A stretch of 64,000 nucleotides of DNA, from positions 992,001 through 1,056,000 of the forward strand of contig NZ_CP027062.1 in NCBI RefSeq assembly GCF_002966125.1, in the 5' to 3' direction. Positions 18,601 through 27,962 of the stretch are shown piece by piece (the stretch's first letter is position 1; every line of letters starts with the position of its first letter). The notes beneath the pieces were generated by a model that worked only from the letters and a program-made list of their open reading frames with translations, was not told the origin of the DNA and did no database searches. The DNA comes from Pukyongia salina (lineage in GTDB: Bacteria; Bacteroidota; Bacteroidia; Flavobacteriales; Flavobacteriaceae). The position numbers were made by a program, and so were the translations under genes.

Positions 18601-19035
18601 TTAAAATTCTACCGTCATCGGCCTTGAGCCATTCGATCCTTTTACCGTTACCGTCACTTTCCCCTTAGGTCTCGGTTCGGAGTTCACTCGCTGGCGTGCC
18701 GTAGCCTTACCTGTAGAATCTGTCTTGATCTTAATTGCCTTTTTCACCCAACTCCACTTTACCTTAAGTTCTGCCTTGTCTACCGGCTCTCCCATACAGG
18801 TAATAGTAGCTTCAACATTTACAAACCAACGCCGGGTATTACCACTTATCGTCACTTTTGGCGTCATCACCAGATTCTCCAGGGGACAATCTGTAACTTC
18901 AATAATTAGCTCTGGAAGGTCGTCATCTGTTATCACACCATCATCATCGCTAGAGCAGGACATCATTATAGTACAAACCAGCATCAGCATGATTAATTTA
19001 GTTAGCGCGTAGAAATTCAATTGTGTTTTCATCAT
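18601..19035 (-). CDS. small lipoprotein, Ig-like domain probable
   Basis: This 144-residue protein has a signal peptide with the lipobox MMSC followed by SSDDD, a charge pattern characteristic of Bacteroidota lipoproteins sent to the outer membrane. The mature part has two cysteines (VTDCP and TITCMGEP) and repeated short beta-strand patterns ending in GKVTVTVKGSNG, as in an Ig-like or bacterial big domain. The function is unknown. It is divergent from the next gene with a 219-base gap and shares a hairpin with ppc. Confidence 0.7.
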   Translation of the reverse strand: MMKTQLNFYALTKLIMLMLVCTIMMSCSSDDDGVITDDDLPELIIEVTDCPLENLVMTPKVTISGNTRRWFVNVEATITCMGEPVDKAELKVKWSWVKKAIKIKTDSTGKATARQRVNSEPRPKGKVTVTVKGSNGSRPMTVEF

Positions 19036-19254
19036 TTCTCAAATTTTGATTATAAGCCAAATATTATGTAAATCATTGTTTTTAAGTACTTTAATGTGAA
19101 TTATAGACTTCTCAATGAGTAAAAACCCACAACGGTTTAGAATTCGAAATGCAAGGAATTCAATCACTTCGGTTACATTTTGTCAAGAGACTCGTCTTCT
19201 TCCTAGACAACCATCCCTGCCCAACTTGCGTCTTTATAAAAAACCATTATCCCA

Positions 19255-20736
19255 ATGAAATCTATATTCCACACTCTTTGTTACTTTATTTGCTCCATTA
19301 CAGTAGCTCAAAATTTTACGGCTAAGGTGGTAGACAGCAGTACGGGCGAAGCTATTCCGTTTGCTACCGTTATAACCTCAGAAAACAATGGTGTGATCAC
19401 CAATGAGGAAGGGATCTTTAGTCTCACTCCCGGGATGATCCAATCGATACAAGATTCATTGTACATCTCCTCTATGGGATATGAAAAAAAATCGGTCTGG
19501 TTACCAGCGCAGAAGACTGAGGTAATTTCCCTCGACCCTAAGACCTTCGAGTTGGGTAGCGTTTATATTGATGGCCTTCAACTTGATGTAGAAGAGATCG
19601 TTGAACGAATTAAGGAAAATATAGATTCCAACTATAAGATGTCGCTGAGTGAAAAGAGCATATTCTTTCGTGAGAGTAATTTTAGTACCATGGATAAAGT
19701 GGATTTCCAGTTTAAAAAATCCTCTATCCCCGAACTAAATGAAGAACTAATCCAGAATCTGGCGTCTAAAATTCCTCGTGAATCTTCTTATTACAGAGAG
19801 GTTGCCGGAGACTTTTACGGTGATTATCGCTCTCATAAATTTAATATCCATAAAGCCGCCGAATTATATGATAAAAACAAGGATGTTTCGGTGGATGGGC
19901 TTACCGAAAAGTTGGAGAAAATTTTTACAGATAATGTGAAGAAGGATTCCTACATCAAGATCAGATCTGGTATTTTCAGCACAAAAATGCAGCTGGATTC
20001 GGCTGCGGCTGCCAATGAAGAGGAGTCTAAGGCAATAAAAGTGGAGGTAAAGAATACCGATAATGAGCTATTTCAGGAAAGAGTAAAGGATCATATTTCA
20101 GAGCTGTATTCCCAATTATTCTTCCATGATGGTACCGAACTTGACTTTCTGGAAAAATCCAATCGCTACCAATTCAAATTAACAGATTATTCCTTTATTA
20201 ATGAGGACCCGGTGTATGTGATCGAATTTAGCCCAAAAGGTAACAAAGATTTCGAAGGAGTAATGTATGTAAATACCAACGATTACGCTATCGTTAGACT
20301 AGAATTCGACAATGTTCGACCACTAAAAAAATTCGGGCTTCTGGGTATAACATACAGACATTCGGTGTATCGTGGGAAGATGCTTTTCAGTAAAGATGCC
20401 GGTGGAACCTATAGTCCCAGGTACATCGAACTGGAAAATGGTCACCAAACCGGAATAGACAGGCCTCTCAATGTAATTGAAAAAAATAAGTTCGTAAAGG
20501 GTAGGAGGAAACAAAACGAACTGGCAATCCACATGAATATTAAGGCCTCTAACCTAAAGAAGTATGAATTTGTAGTATTTAACAGTGTCTCTATTTCGGA
20601 ATCGGAATTTTCCAATGCAAGTGAAAATCTGAAAGTAAAAGCCACCTATCTATCTAAATACGATCCCAATTTCTGGGCGGGCTACACCATAATGGAACCT
20701 AATGCGGCTATACAGGAATTTAAGGTAATTGAGTAA
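19255..20736 (+). CDS. carboxypeptidase-like regulatory domain protein, envelope
   Basis: This 493-residue exported protein has a signal peptide ending near TVAQ, followed by a CarboxypepD_reg-like beta-sandwich (residues about 20-100: AKVVDSSTGEAIPFATVITSENNG). The rest is a mixed alpha/beta region with a long charged helix (ENIDSNYKMSLSEKS to KKDSYIKIRS) and late beta strands such as YVNTNDYAIVRLEF. Proteins with this layout are common in Bacteroidota, lack a TonB barrel and have no assigned function. Here the first domain can be named but the rest cannot. It is monocistronic. Confidence 0.7.
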   Translation: MKSIFHTLCYFICSITVAQNFTAKVVDSSTGEAIPFATVITSENNGVITNEEGIFSLTPGMIQSIQDSLYISSMGYEKKSVWLPAQKTEVISLDPKTFELGSVYIDGLQLDVEEIVERIKENIDSNYKMSLSEKSIFFRESNFSTMDKVDFQFKKSSIPELNEELIQNLASKIPRESSYYREVAGDFYGDYRSHKFNIHKAAELYDKNKDVSVDGLTEKLEKIFTDNVKKDSYIKIRSGIFSTKMQLDSAAAANEEESKAIKVEVKNTDNELFQERVKDHISELYSQLFFHDGTELDFLEKSNRYQFKLTDYSFINEDPVYVIEFSPKGNKDFEGVMYVNTNDYAIVRLEFDNVRPLKKFGLLGITYRHSVYRGKMLFSKDAGGTYSPRYIELENGHQTGIDRPLNVIEKNKFVKGRRKQNELAIHMNIKASNLKKYEFVVFNSVSISESEFSNASENLKVKATYLSKYDPNFWAGYTIMEPNAAIQEFKVIE

Positions 20737-20878
20737 GAAGCAAACAACGCTACCTGAACTAAAGAAGAGAATATTTACTTCTAATTGCAGCTTTCGCAGA
20801 TCAAGGAGTCACGAGTTCCCCACCAACATCGAATTATCAAACTGCATCAGTAAACACCGGCAAACACCAATATTATTA

Positions 20879-23284
20879 TCAGAACTCTAAAGAAGCTGCA
20901 ACGATCAAATTGGTGCCCGGAGCGGCGATCCCAGAAGAATAGGGTCTGTAACGCTGGTTTGTAATATTCTCCAGCACTGCATTTAGAGTGATAGCTTCGG
21001 TGATCTCGTATTGCCCGCCAAAGTTTAGTGTATACCATTTGGGCGAATAGGGATTTCCATTCTCATCTTTTGCGTACAGATAACTATTGTTCTGTTGTGA
21101 GGGCGCCAGGTCTTCATAATCAAACTGCCCATTGTACTCGGCAAAGGCGTCCAGTTTTAATTTTCCGTGTTTCCATATTAGATGAGAATTCCCAAACTGG
21201 GGAGCGGCATGCCGTATTGGGTTGATATTTCCCGCATCGTCCTCTTCGAATCCATCGGTGATATTGTATTGAGAAGTTAATTGAAGCGCTTCACAAAAAT
21301 TTACTTCCAGCCCGGCTTCGAAACCATAAACCTCGGCTTTTGCCGCATTTTGTATCGCCTGAACCTTGCTCAATTCTCCCTGGTAAATGATCTCGGTTTG
21401 TCCATCCAATTCGAAATCACGACGAACAAGAGCATCTTTGAGTTGGGTAATATAACCGGCTAATTCAAGCTTTACAACATCGTCGAAATTTAAATTTGCC
21501 CCTAGCTCGTAGTTATAAGCATATTCTGCCTCAAGATCGGGATTAGGGACTACCACACTACCCGGTTCACTGTCGAATATCTTCCCTACATCATCAACAT
21601 TGGGAGCCCTGAAGGCGGTTCCGAAATTCAATTTCCATCCAAGTATCTCACTCGCCTGCCAGGCAAAGCCCGCACTTCCGGTTAGGGCCCCGGTATTTAT
21701 GTTCGCCTCGGTAAACGGAAAATCGTAAAAAGGCCCAACAAAGGAAGCATCAACTAGCACATGGTTATAACGCAACCCACCCTGAAAGGAGAGACCATCG
21801 CTTAGTTTATACTGCAAGCTGCTGTAAGCTGCCATACTTTGCCATGTGGCACCATCGGGATATCGGGATAGATCTGCGACCGAATTTCCGGTATTGATAT
21901 TAGTTTGTTTTCCTTCTGAATTAACTTTATTAAAGACATATTCCAGTCCGTAAAACAAAGTAGCTTTATTAAATTTTTTAGTAAAATCCCAACCCCCGGT
22001 ATAGGCATTCACCTTCTCATTTGTTTCGAAAAGGATCTCCTCTCCAAAATCACGATCGTTTCTACTCTCTTTGAATTGCTGATAACTTAGCGTTATTATG
22101 TTCTCATCATAAAGGAAGGTATCAGCCTTATTCGAGATCTGTAAATTCCCACTCATCCATTCCTGGGGACCATAATACCATTCTGCCGATTCCAAATTTC
22201 CTTCATCATCTTTTAAATACAACCTGTCATAACGCGAATAATCACTGGTGGTAGTATAGAACAATCCCAACTCGAAATCCCAATTGGTGTCCGGCATGAA
22301 CCTGATCTTTTGCATAGTATTGATCTGGTCGTAACCCGTGGGTACTTGTACACGTGGATCTGGATTACTAATCACAACATCTTCTCCGTTAATTCTATTG
22401 GTATATTCGGTCCTTAAATACTCATCCGGGCCGTGTTTTCCCATTTTGAGGTCGTCGAAATCACTATAGGTAACAGAAGTTAAAAAGGCCCACTCTTTCA
22501 GGCCTATATTTAGGTCGATATGACCAGTTTTTTCTGAATTTGCCGTAGCATACCTTCCCGTAACATTTCCCGAAATTGCCACTCCATCCTCCAGAGAGAA
22601 TTTAGGGTTCTTGGTATAAAAGTTCATAACTCCTCCTACTGCATCACTACCGTAGACCACCGATCCGGGGCCAAGTATCACTTCGGTGCGTTCTACCGCA
22701 AAAGGATCGATGGAAATAACGTTTTGTACATTTCCGCTTCTATAGATGGCCGTATTAAATCGTACCCCATCCACTGTAATAAGCAATCGGTTGGTGCTAA
22801 ATCCTCTAATTAAGGGGCTACCGCCGCCTAGCTGACTCTTCTGTACATATACCTGACCGCTGCTTTCAAGGAGATCGGCTGCAGTTTGAGGATTACCGAA
22901 AAGGACATCTTCAGAAGTAACACTTACGATATGTTGAGGAATATCGCGTTTCTGTTGACCAAATTTTGAAACCGAAACTACCACTTCTTCTAACTGACTG
23001 GCATCGGTGTGCATCTCAACTGTGTTCCCGGCCGCGATTATTTCGGCTTTGGTAAAAGACAGGTCCAGATGAGAGATATGTTTAAAATTGATATTTTCTT
23101 CCTGAGAAAATTCAGAAATATCTACCAAGCCATCGAAATCTGTAATCCCATTTTTGGTGGCATCATCGTTAAAAACGGCAACCCCTGAAATGGGTTGGCG
23201 GTTGGTGGCATCGATTACTTTAATTTGTTGGGCTGATAGAGAGAATGAGAGTAATACAATTACAATTAGTAAGTGGTTTCGCAT
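20879..23284 (-). CDS. TonB-dependent outer membrane receptor
   Basis: This 801-residue receptor has a signal peptide ending in SLSAQ, a CarboxypepD_reg-like domain (about residues 20-90), then the plug with LLESSGQVYVQKSQLGGGSPLIRGF and VEVILGPGSVVYGSDAVGG-like signatures, and a 22-strand-type barrel ending in the aromatic VAASLEF. The plug pattern SPLIRGFSTNRLLITVDGVR resembles the heme/siderophore group rather than SusC, and no SusD gene is next to it. The substrate is likely iron-related but unproved. It is the last gene of the porZ-recO operon, starting 2 bases after recO. Confidence 0.88.
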   Translation of the reverse strand: MRNHLLIVIVLLSFSLSAQQIKVIDATNRQPISGVAVFNDDATKNGITDFDGLVDISEFSQEENINFKHISHLDLSFTKAEIIAAGNTVEMHTDASQLEEVVVSVSKFGQQKRDIPQHIVSVTSEDVLFGNPQTAADLLESSGQVYVQKSQLGGGSPLIRGFSTNRLLITVDGVRFNTAIYRSGNVQNVISIDPFAVERTEVILGPGSVVYGSDAVGGVMNFYTKNPKFSLEDGVAISGNVTGRYATANSEKTGHIDLNIGLKEWAFLTSVTYSDFDDLKMGKHGPDEYLRTEYTNRINGEDVVISNPDPRVQVPTGYDQINTMQKIRFMPDTNWDFELGLFYTTTSDYSRYDRLYLKDDEGNLESAEWYYGPQEWMSGNLQISNKADTFLYDENIITLSYQQFKESRNDRDFGEEILFETNEKVNAYTGGWDFTKKFNKATLFYGLEYVFNKVNSEGKQTNINTGNSVADLSRYPDGATWQSMAAYSSLQYKLSDGLSFQGGLRYNHVLVDASFVGPFYDFPFTEANINTGALTGSAGFAWQASEILGWKLNFGTAFRAPNVDDVGKIFDSEPGSVVVPNPDLEAEYAYNYELGANLNFDDVVKLELAGYITQLKDALVRRDFELDGQTEIIYQGELSKVQAIQNAAKAEVYGFEAGLEVNFCEALQLTSQYNITDGFEEDDAGNINPIRHAAPQFGNSHLIWKHGKLKLDAFAEYNGQFDYEDLAPSQQNNSYLYAKDENGNPYSPKWYTLNFGGQYEITEAITLNAVLENITNQRYRPYSSGIAAPGTNLIVAASLEF

Positions 23285-23286
23285 CG

Positions 23287-24006
23287 TTAACTGAAAAGTT
23301 GATTTAGAACCAAAAGTGACTTCGGTTTTTTATAGGCCTGCAAATGTAATTGATAATAATTCAATAACAAATTGAGCACCTCCGAACGTACTTTTTTGGT
23401 TAGTTTAATTCCGTCAAGTGCATCAAAATCTATGCCGAACAACCCTTTCAAAACCTCAATATTTTCACCTTCTTCACATGCCATTCCACCGGGTGTATCC
23501 TCAAAATATCCTTCCTCCAGATTGAAGTATTTTTTCCCCAGGGTAGATTCATCCGGATAGAAACCCAGATAAGCGGTTAATTTTAAGAGGAATAACAAAT
23601 GAAAATTGGCTACAGCGTCGTGCGTATCCAGCCAGAACAGGGATTGTTGCAGATAACGAAACAAATCTGCATTAGCCTCCTCTTCCCTGATAGAGGTTCT
23701 TAGTATTTCAGCCAGGAACATAACTATTCCACTTTTTACAACATCTGTGTGCAAACTGCGATAAGGTTCCAGTATTTTGGCCTCCTGAATCCGTTCTAAT
23801 GTTCCTTTATCCCTGTGGACGGCGGTGATCTCGAGCTGTGTTAATGGTTGAAAATAGGAAGCTCTCAGTTTTCCTTTCCGAGACTTTAACACATTACGGA
23901 GAAGATAACTTTTAAGTCCGGAAGTCTCGGTAAAGCAGCTTACAATAAGGTCTGCTTCGGCGTATTTAACAGATGAGAATACAATGGCAGGGGTAGTGAT
24001 CACCAT
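23287..24006 (-). CDS. recO: DNA repair protein RecO
   Basis: This 239-residue protein fits RecO: an N-terminal OB-fold (IVFSSVKYAEADLIVSCFTE, then GLKSYLLRNVLKSRKGKLRASYFQPLT) and a helical C-terminal half with AKILEPYRSL and LKLTAYLGFYPD. RecO loads RecA onto SSB-coated single strands in RecFOR repair. The zinc-binding cysteines found in some RecO proteins are absent, as in many Bacteroidota versions. Its start codon overlaps the stop codon of porZ by one base (TAATG), and the TonB receptor follows after 2 bases. Confidence 0.88.
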   Translation of the reverse strand: MVITTPAIVFSSVKYAEADLIVSCFTETSGLKSYLLRNVLKSRKGKLRASYFQPLTQLEITAVHRDKGTLERIQEAKILEPYRSLHTDVVKSGIVMFLAEILRTSIREEEANADLFRYLQQSLFWLDTHDAVANFHLLFLLKLTAYLGFYPDESTLGKKYFNLEEGYFEDTPGGMACEEGENIEVLKGLFGIDFDALDGIKLTKKVRSEVLNLLLNYYQLHLQAYKKPKSLLVLNQLFS

Positions 24007-26285
24007 TAGCGAATCACCATTATTTTGTGAACTTTGGTTTCCAGCGCATCCTCGGTGGTGATAAGCACCAGATATACTCCGGAGGCTACTTTATAGCGTC
24101 CAAAGGCAGTAGTGTCCCATAATATACTCCCTCCCTGGCTGGTTTCCTCGTATACCAGATTACCTTCAATATCGGTGATCTTCACGTTAGCCCTGGCGGT
24201 TAACCCATCTATGGTAACATTCCCGTCGAATCCGGGCCGAACCGGATTAGGGTAAGAATATACATCTTCAAGGTTTTCCCTGGGTGCAGTTGAAGATCCG
24301 TTGTAAGCAACCAAGCCATTAATGGTAGCGAAGTACACTACACCGGTAAAAGGATCGACAGCGATATCCTGTACATTATTGGAAGGCAAAGGCGAATTGT
24401 CCTTGGTAAATCGCAACAAGGTTTCCTGTCCATTTGAAGACAGGTAGAAAACACCCGAAGTAGCCGTAGATATCCATTTGTTGTTGGATCCGTCTACTTC
24501 TATATCGGTAACAGTAAGCTCGAAAAGTAATTCCTGAGGTACTCCATCCTCCAAAATTATTATAGGGGAAGTATCCACATCGGCACCTTCTTCAAAAAAT
24601 CCCCCCACATTGAATAGCACCCGAAGCCCCATTAGGCTTCCAATCCACAAACGATTCTGATTGTCGAATTCTATAGCGCGCACGTTGTTATCGGGAAGAT
24701 TTCCGCTTCCTATACCTTCTGAAATAAGATTGAATTGCCCGGTAGCAGGGTTGTAACCCACCAGACCGTCCTGATCGTAAGTGAAAAACACATACCCTTC
24801 CCTGCTTATACGCAGCTCTCCCAAAGCTCCCGTAGATCCTGCATTGGCGATAATTCCGGTTACATCAATTTTCTGAAAAGACTGAGACGGAGTGACCTTA
24901 ATTAGTCCTTCATCTTCGCGGCTTTGTGTGATCCAGAGGTTACCATCTCTGTCGAAATCGGCGCCGTAAATTCGCACATCTGTACCATTTGGATCGATAG
25001 AATTTAGATTAGTATTGGTATTATCATACCGAAACAAAGGTTGACCGTCTACAATACGTAACAATCCCTTATTATATGATGCCATGTACACCTCTCCGGT
25101 ATTATTAGGATTGATGGCAACGTTCACAATATCGTTGGTGCTTAACGCCTCCTCAAAATCGAAATTGTTCCAGCTCCCTTCCTTTAAATGGCTTATACCT
25201 TTATTGGTAAGTGGAAAAGGGTTGAAATTTACATCCACATCTCCAAAGGCCACCCATAATTCTCCGGGCGCCACATCAAGTGAAAACGGATGATTATCTA
25301 TTGGTCCATCCGGAAGGATCTGCAATGCCTGGTTAGTACCAAACGGAATGGCCAGTAAGCCATCTTCCTCTGTTCCGTAGTAGAAGGTGCTGTTGAAATT
25401 ATATCCTGATTGCCCAACTACGTCAAAACCTGGTATATTCTGCACCATCGCTTGCAAGACAAAGCCCTCGGAATAAGCCTCAATCCCTGCCACAGTAGTT
25501 ATAGTTAACAAGTTGTCGTTAACCCCAAAATCCACAACTTCGCTCGTAAATGAGGTAACGGGCACAAAACCAACTCCCGGAATATATTCTGAAAGCCTAC
25601 TGTCTGTACGCATGGCATATACTTCCTCGCCAAGAGTTTGAACTCCTATCCAGTTCACACCTGCATTGAAGGTGGTCCATTCCTGAAAATTTATCAGGTT
25701 AGGGTTATCGACCAAGGCTCGACGAATTCCCCCTTCCCTTGAAGATGCAAAGATAAATTCTCCGCTAATGGTGGTTTGTGTAATTTCTATCTGAGCGCCC
25801 AGATCCCCAATAAAATAAGAGTCGCCAAACTCCAACCTGTCCAGATCGTAGACCGAAATTCCAAAACCGGTGGAGATATAAAGATTACCATTGTATTCGG
25901 TGAAATGATTAATTCGTTTTCTGTCGGCCGGAATAGTGGGTTTTTCCAGGATATCCACTACTTTTAAAATATCCTCATTTCCGTCCCTTACAATATCCAT
26001 AAGCCCGTTTTCATACCCAATGACAAGAAGGTTGAAATTAGAACTGTAATAAATGGATGAGATAGGTTCGCCGGAGAGTCCATTTACCGAAGAAATTGTG
26101 TTTATCTCTAGGGTTGAGAGATCGTAGGAAAAAACCGCGTTTTCTGCACCCACAAATACCCGATCGTTACCCTGAGTAATATCCTTTACCGATACGTAGG
26201 AAAAATAACCTGTCCATTCATTCTCAAAATTCTGAGCTGTGACTGCACAGGACAAGAAAAATAGAGCGGTAATAAGCAGTTTCAT
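24006..26285 (-). CDS. porZ: type IX secretion system protein PorZ
   Basis: This 759-residue exported protein has a signal peptide ending in AVTAQ and the N-terminal pattern W-x-x-Y-F-S-Y-x-x-V-x-D-I of PorZ. Two beta-propeller regions built from GLRVLF-, WIGSLMG- and LWITQSRED-type blades follow, then a T9SS type A C-terminal domain (SYPNPVRPGFDGNVTIDG near residue 680 to the end). In Porphyromonas PorZ sits at the cell surface, is retained with its C-terminal domain, and delivers anionic LPS to the sortase PorU. The 1506-residue cargo protein further along uses the same kind of signal. It is the first gene of the porZ-recO-receptor operon. Confidence 0.85.
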   Translation of the reverse strand: MKLLITALFFLSCAVTAQNFENEWTGYFSYVSVKDITQGNDRVFVGAENAVFSYDLSTLEINTISSVNGLSGEPISSIYYSSNFNLLVIGYENGLMDIVRDGNEDILKVVDILEKPTIPADRKRINHFTEYNGNLYISTGFGISVYDLDRLEFGDSYFIGDLGAQIEITQTTISGEFIFASSREGGIRRALVDNPNLINFQEWTTFNAGVNWIGVQTLGEEVYAMRTDSRLSEYIPGVGFVPVTSFTSEVVDFGVNDNLLTITTVAGIEAYSEGFVLQAMVQNIPGFDVVGQSGYNFNSTFYYGTEEDGLLAIPFGTNQALQILPDGPIDNHPFSLDVAPGELWVAFGDVDVNFNPFPLTNKGISHLKEGSWNNFDFEEALSTNDIVNVAINPNNTGEVYMASYNKGLLRIVDGQPLFRYDNTNTNLNSIDPNGTDVRIYGADFDRDGNLWITQSREDEGLIKVTPSQSFQKIDVTGIIANAGSTGALGELRISREGYVFFTYDQDGLVGYNPATGQFNLISEGIGSGNLPDNNVRAIEFDNQNRLWIGSLMGLRVLFNVGGFFEEGADVDTSPIIILEDGVPQELLFELTVTDIEVDGSNNKWISTATSGVFYLSSNGQETLLRFTKDNSPLPSNNVQDIAVDPFTGVVYFATINGLVAYNGSSTAPRENLEDVYSYPNPVRPGFDGNVTIDGLTARANVKITDIEGNLVYEETSQGGSILWDTTAFGRYKVASGVYLVLITTEDALETKVHKIMVIR

Positions 26286-26344
26286 TCAGTTTTTGTTTGT
26301 GTATAATAACACGCTAAAATACTATTTATTGCTGGATACAAATG

Positions 26345-26375
26345 AAAAAAGGTTGCTTCTGCGAGCAACCTTTTT
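26345..26375 (-). terminator. intrinsic terminator of gdhA
   Basis: GGTTGCT (26351-26357) pairs with AGCAACC (26364-26370) and is flanked by A and T runs, so the stem extends by A-T pairs. On the minus strand, after gdhA, it is followed by a T run. It separates gdhA from porZ. Confidence 0.85.
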
Positions 26376-26394
26376 ATATTCGTGGGAATTATAA

Positions 26395-27738
26395 TTATAC
26401 TATTCCTTGGGCTAGCATTGCGTCGGCAATTTTTACAAATCCGGCAATATTGGCTCCTCGTACATAATCTACGTAACCATCCCCGTTTTTGCCATATTTT
26501 ACGCAGGCAGCGTGTATATCGTTCATTATTCCATGAAGTTTCTGATCTACCTCTTCAGCGCTCCAGCTAAGGCGTAAAGAGTTTTGCGACATCTCCAACC
26601 CCGAAGTGGCTACCCCTCCGGCATTAGACGCCTTTCCGGGTGAGAATAATATTTTTGCGTTGTGGAAAACTTCAATTGCTTCAGGTGTTGATGGCATATT
26701 TGCCCCTTCAGCTACGCAGATCGTACCATTGTTTACAAGGGTTTCTGCTTCTTCCTTGTTCAATTCGTTCTGAGTAGCACATGGTAGTGCCACATCGCAT
26801 TGAATGCTCCATGGACGTTCACCTTCACTATACGAAGCCGCCGGATATTTATCTACATATTCCTTAATTCGTCCTCGTTTTACATTCTTCAACTCCATGA
26901 TAAAGGCTAGTTTTTCTTCATTTATTCCTTCCTCATCGTATATAAATCCGCCGGAATCGGACATGGTTACAACTTTTCCGCCAAATTCCGTAGCTTTTTT
27001 TACTGCGAATTGAGCAACGTTACCCGATCCAGAAACGACTACAGTTTTACCTTGAAAGCTTTGACCCATTGTTTCCAGCATGTTCTGAGCAAAATATACG
27101 GTTCCGAAGCCGGTAGCTTCAGGTCTAATAAGCGATCCCCCGTATTCAAGACCTTTTCCGGTTAAAACCCCGGTAAATTCGTTTCGCAGACGCTTATACT
27201 GCCCAAACAGATAGCCGATCTCTCGACCGCCTACCCCAATATCCCCGGCAGGGACGTCGGTATTGGGCCCTATATGGCGCTGAAGTTCGGTCATGAAGCT
27301 TTGGCAAAAGCGCATAACTTCCGAATCACTTTTTCCCTTCGGATTAAAATCACTTCCTCCTTTACCACCACCCATTGGTAATGTGGTAAGGCTATTCTTG
27401 AAAACTTGTTCAAACCCAAGAAATTTAAGAATACTCAGGTTTACACTTGGATGAAAACGAAGGCCTCCTTTGTAAGGGCCGATAGCCGAATTGAACTCAA
27501 CACGGTATCCGCGATTAACCTGCGTATTTCCTTTATCATCTTGCCAGGGTACTCGAAATATAATGGTTCGTTCCGGCTCTGCCATACGCTCCAGTAACAT
27601 CTTACCCTGATACTTTTCATTCTCTTCTATAAATGGAATTACAGTTTCGGCAACCTCTGTTACCGCCTGAATGAACTCTGGTTCATTAGGATTTCTACTT
27701 TCAACATAGGCGATGAAATCTTTTATACTTTGCTTCAC
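26395..27738 (-). CDS. gdhA: glutamate dehydrogenase (NADP-type)
   Basis: This 447-residue enzyme reductively aminates 2-oxoglutarate to glutamate. Motifs are GPYKGGLRFHPSVN, LTTLPMGGGKGGSDF with the catalytic lysine, TDVPAGDIGVGGREI, and the nucleotide fold VVSGSGNVAQFA. The length and MGGGKGG/DIGVGGRE pattern fit the hexameric NADP-specific anabolic class. It has its own terminator. The promoter region contains a -7 box (27841-27848) and, directly downstream of it, the palindrome GAAAACGTTTTC, so a LacI-type repressor could block transcription. Confidence 0.95.
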   Translation of the reverse strand: MKQSIKDFIAYVESRNPNEPEFIQAVTEVAETVIPFIEENEKYQGKMLLERMAEPERTIIFRVPWQDDKGNTQVNRGYRVEFNSAIGPYKGGLRFHPSVNLSILKFLGFEQVFKNSLTTLPMGGGKGGSDFNPKGKSDSEVMRFCQSFMTELQRHIGPNTDVPAGDIGVGGREIGYLFGQYKRLRNEFTGVLTGKGLEYGGSLIRPEATGFGTVYFAQNMLETMGQSFQGKTVVVSGSGNVAQFAVKKATEFGGKVVTMSDSGGFIYDEEGINEEKLAFIMELKNVKRGRIKEYVDKYPAASYSEGERPWSIQCDVALPCATQNELNKEEAETLVNNGTICVAEGANMPSTPEAIEVFHNAKILFSPGKASNAGGVATSGLEMSQNSLRLSWSAEEVDQKLHGIMNDIHAACVKYGKNGDGYVDYVRGANIAGFVKIADAMLAQGIV

Positions 27739-27817
27739 TGGTATAAAATTTAAATTTAAATGATTGAGAAATTTATGGTTTCAGAAAAAAAAGTAAAAGG
27801 TGTAATTTTTGTTCTCT

Positions 27818-27829
27818 GAAAACGTTTTC
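27818..27829. promoter_or_regulatory. LacI-type palindromic operator at the gdhA promoter
   Basis: GAAAACGTTTTC is a perfect 12-bp palindrome with the central CG step typical of LacI/GalR-family sites. It lies 12-23 bases beyond the -7 box in the direction of transcription, so it would cover the early transcribed region. The same core occurs at 39067-39078. Confidence 0.6.
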
Positions 27830-27840
27830 GTAACAAGGAG

Positions 27841-27848
27841 CAAATATA
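27841..27848 (-). promoter_or_regulatory. -7 promoter element of gdhA
   Basis: On the minus strand the sequence is TATATTTG, an exact TAnnTTTG match, about 100 bases before the gdhA start. No convincing -33 element was seen. Confidence 0.55.
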
Positions 27849-27930
27849 AGTTATCTACCAAAAATGAAACGCATAAAATGCTGAAATAGCTAAAAATATC
27901 CTTTAAATTTCTCTGTTAGATATGTTTTTA

Positions 27931-27938
27931 TATATTTG
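27931..27938 (+). promoter_or_regulatory. -7 promoter element of the THC0290_0291-type gene
   Basis: TATATTTG is an exact TAnnTTTG match 24 bases before ATG 27963. It overlaps an earlier in-frame TTG at 27936, which argues that translation starts at 27963 and not there. Confidence 0.5.
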
Positions 27939-27962
27939 TTACGTCTCAATCTAAACCATTAT

